The translations under genes were made by a program, and so were the position numbers. From NCBI GenBank assembly GCA_002733605.1, contig NVWK01000004.1, forward strand, positions 62,001 through 126,000: 64,000 nucleotides of DNA, in the 5' to 3' direction. The notes beneath the pieces are model-generated. The model was not told the DNA's origin and searched no databases. It saw nothing but the letters and a program-made list of their open reading frames with translations. This document shows, piece after piece, positions 1 through 8,238 of the stretch (its first letter is position 1; each line of letters starts with the position of its first letter). The stretch is from Robiginitomaculum sp. GTDB taxonomy: Bacteria; Pseudomonadota; Alphaproteobacteria; Caulobacterales; Maricaulaceae.

Positions 1-575
1 AAGGGCGGTCATTGGACTACGGCCAATACGGCGAAAGTCTGGTGATCCATAAATCCGAAATAAACAGTTCTATGGTTTTAGGTGCGGATCAGGTCTTGGT
101 CGGCAAGAATGTGACCCGCTCGATGTACAATGCCCGCATACGTGAATTGATCGGATATGAAAATGTATTCCCCGTCATTGGTGACCGGCTTGTATGCCTA
201 AAGAACGACCACACTGCAAAAATATTCAATGGCGGGTTGTTCAGTGTGACAAGTGTCAAAACCCATATGAAAACCGTCTACCCCGGATTTATAACCCTGA
301 CCATTAGCTCTGAAGATTTTCCCGGACGTAAAGAGGTCGAGGTACGGGTGAAGGAAGAATTTTTTATGGGCAATATCGATAAGGTCGATTGGCGTGAATT
401 GCGAGGGACGCAACATTTCGATTATGGCTACGCCCTCACGGTGCACAAATCCCAAGGCTCGCAATGGCCGGATGTGATGTTGTTTGATGAGAGCCGTGCG
501 TTCCGCGACGACTGGCAACGCTGGCTTTACACCGGCATTACCCGCGCTTCGGAACGCATCACGATTGTTAGATAA
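1..575 (+). CDS. ATP-dependent RecD/Dda-like DNA helicase, C-terminal part (5' truncated by window)
   Basis: The reading frame is open back to the window edge, so the true start lies upstream and only about the last 190 residues are seen. The visible end carries the two motifs that close a superfamily 1 helicase of the UvrD_C_2 type: YALTVHKSQGSQW (motif V-like, about residues 141-153 counted from the TTG at 12) and YTGITRASERITIV (motif VI, arginine finger) at the C terminus. The Walker A and DExx motifs must be outside the window. By family it would be an ATP-driven DNA helicase acting in recombination or repair. It converges on the carbonic anhydrase gene with a 13-nt gap. Confidence 0.8.
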   Translation, partial: GRSLDYGQYGESLVIHKSEINSSMVLGADQVLVGKNVTRSMYNARIRELIGYENVFPVIGDRLVCLKNDHTAKIFNGGLFSVTSVKTHMKTVYPGFITLTISSEDFPGRKEVEVRVKEEFFMGNIDKVDWRELRGTQHFDYGYALTVHKSQGSQWPDVMLFDESRAFRDDWQRWLYTGITRASERITIVR

Positions 576-588
576 AGCAGAGCCGGTT

Positions 589-1434
589 TTACTTTCCGGC
601 AACCACCAGACGATTGTTTTTGGACTGTAAAGGCCGCGCATTCATCGGGAAAATAGCCTTGAAAGCCGCAATCTGCTCTGCTGAAGCCGTAATTGGCGTG
701 CTCAACATATGCCAGTTTACACCTTCGCTACAGGGCGGTGTTGTCAGCGACCCCATAAAACGGGCATATTTTCTGCTTGCTGGCAGGAGTTTTCTCACCT
801 CAACGTTTAAGCCTTCCTGCGCAACTTCGCCCTCGCCAGACGGCATGTGCTGCCAGATTTTTGCAAGTTCCGCATTGGGCGCACCTTCTTCAATCATAAC
901 GCCGACCACAGCCAGTTCGCCCTGCGCGCTAGCATGCACCAGATGCATCTCAAGTGGGAATGTTTTGCCGTCAATGGTGTGTTCACTATGAGCGTGAAAA
1001 TGGAATTGCAATAAATTGTAGGTTTTGCCGTCAACGCTTAACTGTCCAGCGTCCGCCTGATCGACTTGAATGGTATGGCCATTATTTAAAACTTTCAAAG
1101 GCACGGCATTATAGCCGAGACCCAATGCTGGCAGATAAGCTTTGATATCCACCGTAATATTAAATGGAGATTGTAGTCGTCCAGTGGCGCACATAGTAAA
1201 TTCATCGGAAAGCTCTGCCCAATGGGCAGGGCCGTGACTGCCCGTATATTCCCAATGTGGCTTGGTCTGTGGTTTGGCATGTGGGTCTTCATGTTGCTCT
1301 GTTTGCGTTTCTTCATGTGCGGACGTATCCGGAACGGTTTCGTATTCATGATGGTCTACGGCAACAGTTTGGCAACCGGAAAGGCAGACAAAAGCCGCAA
1401 TGGTCGTCGCCATCAATTTATGTTTAACAGTCAT
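589..1434 (-). CDS. Alpha-type carbonic anhydrase, lipoprotein
   Basis: Interconverts CO2 and bicarbonate outside the cytoplasm. The 281-residue protein starts at an ATG preceded by AAAGGA. A lipoprotein signal ends in LSGC (Cys21), followed by a His/Glu-rich linker to about residue 60. The catalytic domain has the alpha-class zinc set: QFHFHAH gives His145 and His147, EMHLVH gives His164, and SLTTPPCSEG holds the active-site Thr. Cys82 and the Cys of TTPPC match the disulfide pair of bacterial alpha enzymes. It lies 66 nt downstream of the GH5 gene on the same strand, so the two may be co-transcribed. The Cys after the lipobox is followed by Gln, which predicts outer-membrane sorting. Confidence 0.93.
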   Translation of the reverse strand: MTVKHKLMATTIAAFVCLSGCQTVAVDHHEYETVPDTSAHEETQTEQHEDPHAKPQTKPHWEYTGSHGPAHWAELSDEFTMCATGRLQSPFNITVDIKAYLPALGLGYNAVPLKVLNNGHTIQVDQADAGQLSVDGKTYNLLQFHFHAHSEHTIDGKTFPLEMHLVHASAQGELAVVGVMIEEGAPNAELAKIWQHMPSGEGEVAQEGLNVEVRKLLPASRKYARFMGSLTTPPCSEGVNWHMLSTPITASAEQIAAFKAIFPMNARPLQSKNNRLVVAGK

Positions 1435-1500
1435 GGGAATGTCCTTTTGGAAGAGAGGTGCGTTTTAATGCAACGGAAACGAAGCACCAATACCCCTGTC

Positions 1501-2538
1501 TTAATCTGCATTCCATTCCCGCACAACCTTACGTGCATATTTCCCCGAAACCGACAAGTGCTCATCCGTCCAAGCCCCATTGGAGGGTGCGCCGGGCATC
1601 AACATGGCAGAGCCTTCGTCTTTGTCACTTACCGCCCACATCATGTGGGAAAGTTTGTTTTCACGGATCAACGCCAGCCAAGCTTCAGTGCTTTTTTTGT
1701 CTATATCGCCGTCGCCATTAGCAAAAACACTGCCCCATTCGGTGACCATAATCGGCAAGCCAGCGTCTATGGCTTTTTGGGTTTTCTCGCGCAGCTCGTC
1801 TTTGTGAGTGGCGGCGTAGAAATGCAAAGCGTAGGCGATGTTTTTATAGCCGGTGATTGGGTTGGCAACCGCTTTATCAACGTCTTGTGACCAGGTTTGT
1901 GTGCCGACAATGATGAGGTTGTCCGGGTCAATTTCGCGGATTACAGCAATGATTTGTTCTGCGTAAGGCTTCACCGTGCTTGCCCAATCGGTCGTGTTTA
2001 AAGGCTCGTTATAAAGCTCATAGATGATATTGGGCGTGTCGTGATAGCGTGTTGCCATGTCTGTGAAAAATGCTTTGGCTTCCTCGACACGGGCCTCGGC
2101 GCGGTGGCTATGCCAATCGACAATCACATAGATACCGTTGGCAATGGCGGCGTCGACCACACGTACGGCTTTTTGGGTATTGCCTTTCGGGTCGGTAATA
2201 TAACTGCCATTGCCTTGGGCGGCAATGGCGGCGCGGATAATACCGGCATTCCAGTCTTGGGCGAAATAGTTGACAACATCGGCATTATAAAACCGGTCCA
2301 TGGTCCAACCGGTTGTGCTCCAGAACAGGCTTGGGCCAGCGAGGGAAACCGGCTGTCCGTCTTTTCCGACGATCTTACCGCCCTGAACGGATAAATCTCC
2401 ATGGATAGCCACAGGGGTCCCCTCTGTCACAGCGGGTATAGGCTCTGGAGAGGTTTTTTGGCTAGATGAATGAGAGTTGGGTGCACAGGCCAACACTGTG
2501 GCCGCGCAGATCATCGCAAAAGTGTACCGTAGAAACAT
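1501..2538 (-). CDS. Glycoside hydrolase family 5 endoglucanase, lipoprotein
   Basis: Likely hydrolyses beta-1,4-glucan (cellulose-like) chains at the cell surface or in the periplasm. I chose the ATG at 2538 (345 residues) because GGGGA precedes it and it opens directly on a lipoprotein signal ending VLAC (Cys18); a longer frame from a GTG at 2586 would bury that signal. Catalytic residues are the acid/base Glu178 in YELYNEP and the nucleophile Glu267 in VTEWGS, the standard GH5 pair. The fold region beginning LAGPSLFWSTTGW resembles GH5 subfamily 2. There is no carbohydrate-binding module; a short Ser/Pro/Thr-rich linker follows the lipid anchor. Substrate is inferred from the family only. 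Confidence 0.88.
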   Translation of the reverse strand: MFLRYTFAMICAATVLACAPNSHSSSQKTSPEPIPAVTEGTPVAIHGDLSVQGGKIVGKDGQPVSLAGPSLFWSTTGWTMDRFYNADVVNYFAQDWNAGIIRAAIAAQGNGSYITDPKGNTQKAVRVVDAAIANGIYVIVDWHSHRAEARVEEAKAFFTDMATRYHDTPNIIYELYNEPLNTTDWASTVKPYAEQIIAVIREIDPDNLIIVGTQTWSQDVDKAVANPITGYKNIAYALHFYAATHKDELREKTQKAIDAGLPIMVTEWGSVFANGDGDIDKKSTEAWLALIRENKLSHMMWAVSDKDEGSAMLMPGAPSNGAWTDEHLSVSGKYARKVVREWNAD

Positions 2539-2794
2539 ACTAAATCCCCGTTTTAGAAAAGATGTGGTGGTGCCCCGACCAACCACACCAATATTTTGTT
2601 ACTGTCCGTGTACCCCATCGTAGCCGAATAACAATGACAGCGCTATCATTTTCATGTGCAGGCACATGTGTCGAGACAAATCCAGCACCACAGTTCCGCA
2701 AAACACCGCCCTCTTTTGAGACTTACGGATTGTTTCGAAAGCGAAGATTTGCTATGGATAGCATTCCGCTATGTGCCGATAGGAAGCCTTGAAA

Positions 2795-3418
2795 ATGTCC
2801 GAGCCATCACCCCCACTGCCTGTTGAGAACAAAAAGGTACAGCGTACAAAAAAATCAAAAGAAACCATTTGTAACGCGGCCATCTGGTGCCTCGATAAAT
2901 ACGGGTATGCAGAGACATCTATCAACCGCATCACCCAGAAGGCGGGCATGTCGCGCGGAGCATTGACCCATCATTTTCCTTCAAAAGAAGATTTAATCGT
3001 CGAGTCTGTCGAGCGTCTGCTTTCGCGTGCGGTTGCGACAGGAGAACGTGGTCATGGGGAACGTGGTCAAAACCCGCAGTTTGATATTCGTGATACGATC
3101 AGATGGATTTGGAAAAACCTGGATACATTACAGGGTCGCGCCCTTGTCGAAGTGCTGATCGCATCGCGCACAGACACGGCGCTCAATGCCCGCATTTCAC
3201 AAAAATTGATCCATTGGAACCAAACCATTGGGGCGAATTTACTGCGGACCCACACGTCTAAAACGGTCAGTGACGAAGAAATTATTTTACTGTTCGAAGT
3301 GTGCCGGACCTTCTTTCGCGGCCTGTTGGTGCAAAGAAGTTTTGTACAAGACAAAGCCGAGCTTTCCAAAATTGCCGATAAATTTATCGACGTAATTGCC
3401 CCGCATTTTAGACCCTAG
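2795..3418 (+). CDS. TetR-family transcriptional regulator (AtuR-like by position)
   Basis: A 207-residue repressor-type protein. The ATG at 2795 has AGGAAG upstream at good spacing; a TTG two codons earlier is less likely. The N-terminal helix-turn-helix is clear (INRITQKAGMSRGALTHHF, about residues 43-61) after a basic stretch, and the C-terminal ligand domain is unassigned. It is at the edge of the terpenoid-degradation operon and points toward it, so control of that operon is the natural inference, as for AtuR in Pseudomonas. Its stop codon overlaps the stop codon of the convergent TIGR03084 gene by 2 nt. No copy of the candidate operator near 11731 was seen in its own promoter region. 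Confidence 0.88.
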   Translation: MSEPSPPLPVENKKVQRTKKSKETICNAAIWCLDKYGYAETSINRITQKAGMSRGALTHHFPSKEDLIVESVERLLSRAVATGERGHGERGQNPQFDIRDTIRWIWKNLDTLQGRALVEVLIASRTDTALNARISQKLIHWNQTIGANLLRTHTSKTVSDEEIILLFEVCRTFFRGLLVQRSFVQDKAELSKIADKFIDVIAPHFRP

Positions 3419-4218
3419 AGCATGGTTTCTGTGTAACGGGTATGCGGCTCCGGCGGTGTGTGTGCTGGCCCTGCAAAGCATTGGGCAATGCGCATCCAGT
3501 GTTTGGCCACATCGCCGCGCGCTTTCAATGATGTATCGGCTATATTGCGGGTTTGTGTCACCACTTGACAAAACTCACTCGCCAGCCCTGTGATACGGTC
3601 ATCATTATCGGGTGTTCCGTATTGCCAGCTTTGTCCCGACGGGGCCGTAAGGCGCACATAGGGCATGTGTTCAGGCACAGGTTCGCCCTTGTTTTTAAAC
3701 GTCCACTCGAATGTATTGACCCCTAAAACGACGATGTTTTTAATTCTGTCTTCGTCCATGCGGGTCACACCCAACACGTCATAAACCGCTTGCCCGTGGG
3801 CCCATGTTTCCATCAACCGCGCCGTAATACTTGAGCGCACGCTCATAGACGGGCCGGCCCACATCACTCGTAATTTCGGGTCAGCCGCACTGAACCGGGT
3901 ATTCATGCCTCGGTAAAATTCGCGCCAAGTTTGCACAAGCTCGCGGCCTTTCAGACCATCCAGCCAATTCTCTTCAAAGGCCCGTAAATTCCCTGTCGGG
4001 AGCGCCTGCATCACTTGAGTTAAAAATTCATTAAACCCTTCCTCGTCGTTCAAAGACAAATCGGCGGCGTAGTTCCAGACATGGAGATGGGAAATAATAT
4101 CCTCGATCGTCCAGAATTTAAACTGGGTACACAGGCCCAGTGCCTCATCATTTCTGTCTTTGATCAGTTGATAGAGCGCTTCGCTCTCATCGGCAAAATC
4201 TTGTGGTTGGTCAAACAT
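3415..4218 (-). CDS. TIGR03084-family putative metal-binding protein (maleylpyruvate-isomerase-like fold)
   Basis: Last gene of the minus-strand atu-type operon. The ATG at 4218 (267 residues) lies 16 nt after the stop of the upstream acyl-CoA dehydrogenase; a TTG at 4254 would overlap that gene. The protein resembles the DinB/maleylpyruvate-isomerase N-terminal fold: IEDIISHLHVW near the N terminus and METWAHGQAVYDVLG in the middle supply His and Glu residues of the kind that bind metal in that fold. Members are often found next to acyl-CoA carboxylase genes but their reaction is not known to me. Mycothiol, used by the actinobacterial relatives, is not expected in this organism, so a different thiol or CoA thioester substrate is possible. 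Confidence 0.72.
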   Translation of the reverse strand: MFDQPQDFADESEALYQLIKDRNDEALGLCTQFKFWTIEDIISHLHVWNYAADLSLNDEEGFNEFLTQVMQALPTGNLRAFEENWLDGLKGRELVQTWREFYRGMNTRFSAADPKLRVMWAGPSMSVRSSITARLMETWAHGQAVYDVLGVTRMDEDRIKNIVVLGVNTFEWTFKNKGEPVPEHMPYVRLTAPSGQSWQYGTPDNDDRITGLASEFCQVVTQTRNIADTSLKARGDVAKHWMRIAQCFAGPAHTPPEPHTRYTETML

Positions 4219-4234
4219 ATTTAGGGTTCTTATA

Positions 4235-5392
4235 TTATTTTCGACTTGGCGCAATGCCCATAGTTTTACAAATAATGCCGAGCATCACCTCATCGGCCCC
4301 ACCTCCGATAGAACCCAAGCGCTGATCGCGATAACGGCGCGAGATTAGCATTTCATTCATGAAGCCCATACCGCCATAATATTGCAAACAGGCATCCATA
4401 ATTTCACGCGACAGACGCCCGGCTTTCAGCTTCAGCATCGAGACTTGTTCTGTCGCATCCTCACCCTTCAAATACCGTTGCACAGTTTTTTCCAATAAGG
4501 CGCGGAACATTTCAATTTCGGTTTTCATCTCGGCAATCCGGTAATGCACCACTTGATTGTCCAATATGGATTTGCCAAAAACTTTACGCTCGCGCGTATA
4601 CTCGATCGTCTCGTCCAGAGTGAGTTCCAGAGCGCGCAATGCCGAGACCGCGCACCACAGGCGCTCCTCTTGGAACTGTTGCATCTGATAGACGAACCCC
4701 ATGTTTTCCTGTCCGATCAAATTCCGCTTTGGAATCCGGACATCTTCGAAATGGATAAGGGCCGTATCGGAAGAGCGCATACCCATTTTGTCGAGTTTCT
4801 TGGCCCGCACCACACCTTTTGTGTCCATAGGGATAATGACGAGGCTCTTATTTTGGTATTTACTCCCGTCGCCCGTATTGACCAACGCCGTCATGAAATC
4901 GGCCTGTATCGCATTGGTGATCCACATTTTTTGGCCGTTGATGACATAATCATCGCCATCTGATCGGGCATAGGTTTTGATCGCGGCCACATCAGAACCC
5001 GCATGGGGTTCCGAAACACCGATGCAGGCCACTTTATCACCCGCAATGGCAGGGGCCAGAAATTCCTGGCGTAATTCGTCAGAGCCATGGGTGGCCAAAA
5101 TCGGAGTTGCCATATCCGTTTGTACGCCAATAGCCATTGGCACACCGCCGCAATTGATCTCACCAAGGGTTTCGACAAAGGCAACATTATAGCCATAATC
5201 CAGTCCCATGCCGCCAAATTTTTCCGGTTTGCAAATCCCGAGCAGGCCTGCATTCCCGAGCGTTTTAAACAGTTCATGAGCCGGGAAAATCTCGGCCTTC
5301 TCCCACTCATCTACATAGGGGTTGATATCACGCTCGATAATTTTTCTAGTAGTGCGTTGAATTTCGCGGTGTGCATCTGTATAAAATTCCAT
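4235..5392 (-). CDS. atuD: Acyl-CoA dehydrogenase (citronellyl-CoA dehydrogenase, AtuD-like)
   Basis: FAD enzyme of 385 residues. The signature ACIGVSEPHAGSDVA (flavin-binding loop) lies near residue 125, RKVFGKSI near residue 275, and a C-terminal YYGGMGF...GGGADEVML supplies the catalytic base position Glu368. In the Atu pathway this enzyme converts citronellyl-CoA to geranyl-CoA; that assignment rests on the neighbouring AtuA, AtuC, AtuE and AtuF homologues rather than on a diagnostic residue. It starts 12 nt after the stop of the biotin-carboxylase gene and precedes the TIGR03084 gene, clearly one operon. A second dehydrogenase encoded divergently at 11817 may act on another intermediate or isomer. 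Confidence 0.82.
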   Translation of the reverse strand: MEFYTDAHREIQRTTRKIIERDINPYVDEWEKAEIFPAHELFKTLGNAGLLGICKPEKFGGMGLDYGYNVAFVETLGEINCGGVPMAIGVQTDMATPILATHGSDELRQEFLAPAIAGDKVACIGVSEPHAGSDVAAIKTYARSDGDDYVINGQKMWITNAIQADFMTALVNTGDGSKYQNKSLVIIPMDTKGVVRAKKLDKMGMRSSDTALIHFEDVRIPKRNLIGQENMGFVYQMQQFQEERLWCAVSALRALELTLDETIEYTRERKVFGKSILDNQVVHYRIAEMKTEIEMFRALLEKTVQRYLKGEDATEQVSMLKLKAGRLSREIMDACLQYYGGMGFMNEMLISRRYRDQRLGSIGGGADEVMLGIICKTMGIAPSRK

Positions 5393-5404
5393 CGGGTTTC
5401 CCTT

Positions 5405-7408
5405 TTATGTCTTTGCCGGTTCTGTGTCTGGTGCTTCAATGGTCAAGATCAAATCATTGGCCGAGATTTGATCGCCCTGCACGCCGACACACTCGACAAT
5501 TGTGCCGGAAATTTCCGCCAAAATATCGTGTTGCATTTTCATGGCTTCCAGCACCGCAAGGCGGGTGCCCTGCTCGACCATGTCGCCTTTTTTCACGAAT
5601 AATTCTAACAATGTGCCGTGCATGGGGGCAACTACACGCCCGCCGCCACCGATTTCGTGCGCAAGGTTTGTGATTACGCATTGATTACGGAAGTTCATCA
5701 CATGACCTTCAACATCAATATCCATGCAGCCCGTATCGCCCGCCAAATAGCCGACACACAGGCGCGCACCATCAATCTCTAACACACATTCCAATGCATC
5801 TCGTTTCAGGACGGTCAGGTTGAGGATTTCTTCGCCGCATTGCACTTTGTAATGCCCTGCTTCGTTTGTCGTGACTGTGAGCGAAATTGTGTCTTCACCA
5901 CTAGTGTATCTATAGTGTGACAACAGTGCGCCCGATGATCCCCAATTCATCAACTCCCCATGAATACCAAGGGATTTCGTTTGTGCAGAGCGCGCAGAAT
6001 TTTCGTAATCGAGAACGGCAGCAATCGCAGCCGTACGCACACTGACATCAACAGGTTTTAGCTCTGCAAATTCTTCATTGATGAACGCCGTTGTCGCTTC
6101 ACCATTGGCGAATGTTTTTGTGTCGAGAATATCAACCAGAAACCCTTTATTGCTGGTCACGCCGAACAGGCGGGTTTGGGCAAGCGCCGTGCGTAGACGG
6201 TTGATCGCAATGTCTCTGGTTTCGCCCCACGCTATAATTTTAGCCAGCATGGGATCGTAAAATGGCGACACGTCCGATCCGGTGGCAATGCCCGTATCCA
6301 CGCGCACACCATCTGCCTCTGCCGCTTTCCACACATCAACATGGCCGGTCACGGGCAAGAAATCCTGAGCCACATCTTCTGCGTAAAGCCGGGCTTCAAT
6401 TGCGTGACCTTTCAGCACAATATCGTCTTGGCAAAGCCCGAGGTCTTCGCCTTGGGCGGTTTTGATTTGCAAGGCCACAAGGTCCAGCCCTGTCACCATC
6501 TCTGTCACAGGATGTTCAACTTGCAGGCGGGTATTCATCTCGAGGAAATAGAACACCCCGTCCGTATCTAGTAAAAATTCGACTGTGCCTGCGCCGACAT
6601 AGTTTATGCTTTTCGCAGCCTCAATCGCCGCCGCACCCATTTGTGCGCGTTGCTCAATTGTGAGTATCGGACACGGAGCTTCTTCGATAATTTTTTGGTG
6701 GCGACGCTGGATAGAGCAATCGCGTTCGCCCAGATGGATTGTAGTGCCCGACATATCTGCAAAAACCTGCACCTCGACATGACGCGGGCGGATGACCGCT
6801 TTTTCTAGCAACAGATCGCCATTGCCAAATGCATTTTGAGCCTCTGATCGGGCAGATTTCAAAGCTGCGGGCAAGGCCTTGGCCGTTTGCACCAAACGCA
6901 TACCGCGTCCGCCACCACCTGCGACGGCTTTGACCATGACAGGGAACCCGATCTTGGTGGCCTCTGCAATGAGCGTTTTGTCCGCTTGATCCTCACCTTC
7001 ATAGCCCGGTACGCACGGCACACCGGCCGCTTTCATCCGGCGTTTGGCTTCCGCCTTATTACCCATTACTTCTATGGCGTCTGCACTAGGGCCGATGAAC
7101 ACCAATCCGGCTTTGGTACAGGCTTTGGCAAAGTCGGCATTTTCTGACAAAAAACCGTATCCGGGATGAATGGCCCCTGCATTGGTGTGTTTGGCAGCTT
7201 CGATAATTTTCTCGGGTACGAGATAGCTTTCCCCGACAGGGGCCGGGCCTATGCACACGGCTTCGTCGGCAAATTTCACGTGTGGGGCGTCAGCATCGGC
7301 TTGTGAATACACGGCGATTGTGCGGTAGCCCAAGCCTTTCGCCGTCTTCATAATGCGCAGGGCAATTTCGCCGCGATTGGCGATTAAAATACTGTTGAAC
7401 TTTGCCAT
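5405..7408 (-). CDS. atuF: Geranyl-CoA (acyl-CoA) carboxylase alpha subunit, biotin carboxylase plus BCCP
   Basis: Carboxylates the biotin that AtuC then uses to carboxylate the acyl-CoA. The 667-residue protein has an N-terminal biotin-carboxylase half (about 1-450) with the ATP-grasp glycine loop AGGGGRGMR, the catalytic EMNTRLQVEHPVTE stretch, a connecting region (about 450-585), and a C-terminal biotinyl domain with VLEAMKMQHD, biotin on Lys624. This one-chain arrangement is that of methylcrotonyl-CoA and geranyl-CoA carboxylase alpha subunits. The next gene upstream, the hydratase, ends one base before this gene's ATG, so the two are tightly coupled. Choice of geranyl-CoA over methylcrotonyl-CoA comes from the cluster (AtuA, AtuE) and a residue in AtuC. 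Confidence 0.9.
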   Translation of the reverse strand: MAKFNSILIANRGEIALRIMKTAKGLGYRTIAVYSQADADAPHVKFADEAVCIGPAPVGESYLVPEKIIEAAKHTNAGAIHPGYGFLSENADFAKACTKAGLVFIGPSADAIEVMGNKAEAKRRMKAAGVPCVPGYEGEDQADKTLIAEATKIGFPVMVKAVAGGGGRGMRLVQTAKALPAALKSARSEAQNAFGNGDLLLEKAVIRPRHVEVQVFADMSGTTIHLGERDCSIQRRHQKIIEEAPCPILTIEQRAQMGAAAIEAAKSINYVGAGTVEFLLDTDGVFYFLEMNTRLQVEHPVTEMVTGLDLVALQIKTAQGEDLGLCQDDIVLKGHAIEARLYAEDVAQDFLPVTGHVDVWKAAEADGVRVDTGIATGSDVSPFYDPMLAKIIAWGETRDIAINRLRTALAQTRLFGVTSNKGFLVDILDTKTFANGEATTAFINEEFAELKPVDVSVRTAAIAAVLDYENSARSAQTKSLGIHGELMNWGSSGALLSHYRYTSGEDTISLTVTTNEAGHYKVQCGEEILNLTVLKRDALECVLEIDGARLCVGYLAGDTGCMDIDVEGHVMNFRNQCVITNLAHEIGGGGRVVAPMHGTLLELFVKKGDMVEQGTRLAVLEAMKMQHDILAEISGTIVECVGVQGDQISANDLILTIEAPDTEPAKT

Positions 7409-8227
7409 CTAACTGCCCTCGCCCGTGTTTACCGGCACCCAATTGGGCTTGCGTTTCTCAAGGAAAGACATCACGCCTTCACGGCCTTCTTCGCCCAATA
7501 GGCAATCGACAAAACTGTCTGCGGCCAATTGTGTTTGCTCGGAGCCAGATAAATATGGCAGGGACAGGATCAGATTTTTTGTGGCGGCGACCGCGCCGGG
7601 TGCACATTTGAAAATTTGGTTTTGAATGCGGGCTATGGCTTCGTCCATTGCCGCCGTGCCGTCGCTGACTTCATCGGCCAAGCCAAGCTCTACGGCTTCC
7701 GCGCCTTTGAAACTGGCCGCACTCATCAGGAGTTTTCGGCCTGTGCGAGACCCGAGCCGCGCCAAAACATGAGGGGTGATTTGCGCCGGATTTAAGCCGA
7801 TCATTGTCTCGGTCAATGCATAGCGCGTATGGGTATCGGTCAGAACAATATCGCCCGTACACACCAAACCGAACCCGCCCGCCATAGCCGCGCCTTCAAC
7901 GGCCATAATGGTCAGTTGTGGCAATGTGTTGACCGCGTTGAACATTCTGCCGCCGAGCAGGCTTAACTCGACAACTGCTTCACGGCTGCCTTCGAAGGCA
8001 GACTTGAAGGCTTTCAAATCACCGCCAGCGCAAAAAATGCCGCCGCGACCTCGAAAGGTGACGCCGCGAATATCGCGCCGCGTTTCAAGCGCAGCGCACA
8101 GATCGATAAGGCCATTGACCCGCTCGGTGGTCAGGGGGTTGCGGATTTCGGGTTGATTGAACCAGACGTTCAGCCATTGGTTTTCAAGCTCGATATCCAG
8201 TGCGGAGGATGTTGGCAGGTTTTTCAT
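7409..8227 (-). CDS. atuE: Enoyl-CoA hydratase/isomerase family protein (isohexenylglutaconyl-CoA hydratase, AtuE-like)
   Basis: Crotonase-fold enzyme of 272 residues. The ATG at 8227 is preceded by AAGGAAAAC and sits 11 nt after the stop of the carboxyltransferase gene; a longer frame reaches back into that gene and is rejected. The oxyanion-hole stretches are visible as GRGGIFCAGGDLKAF and EGAAMAGGFGLV. In the Atu pathway it would hydrate isohexenylglutaconyl-CoA, the product of the carboxylase. It lies between the carboxylase beta and alpha genes, the same order as atuC-(D)-E-F clusters, which supports the assignment. From sequence alone it could be a methylglutaconyl-CoA hydratase. Confidence 0.8.
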   Translation of the reverse strand: MKNLPTSSALDIELENQWLNVWFNQPEIRNPLTTERVNGLIDLCAALETRRDIRGVTFRGRGGIFCAGGDLKAFKSAFEGSREAVVELSLLGGRMFNAVNTLPQLTIMAVEGAAMAGGFGLVCTGDIVLTDTHTRYALTETMIGLNPAQITPHVLARLGSRTGRKLLMSAASFKGAEAVELGLADEVSDGTAAMDEAIARIQNQIFKCAPGAVAATKNLILSLPYLSGSEQTQLAADSFVDCLLGEEGREGVMSFLEKRKPNWVPVNTGEGS

Positions 8228-8238
8228 ATCCGTTTTCC

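Noticed and set aside
582-600. GCCGG/CCGGC hairpin as a terminator between the helicase and carbonic anhydrase genes
   Set aside because: A 5-bp stem inside the end of the carbonic anhydrase coding sequence without a proper T-run.
1222-1890. 222-residue plus-strand frame opposite the carbonic anhydrase and GH5 genes
   Set aside because: Lies antisense to two well-supported genes, has no recognisable domain and no ribosome site.
7274-7282. TTTCACGTG as a second parS
   Set aside because: Only the left half matches; the right half reads TGTGGGG and it lies inside the biotin carboxylase gene. A similar half-match near 61722 was dropped for the same reason.
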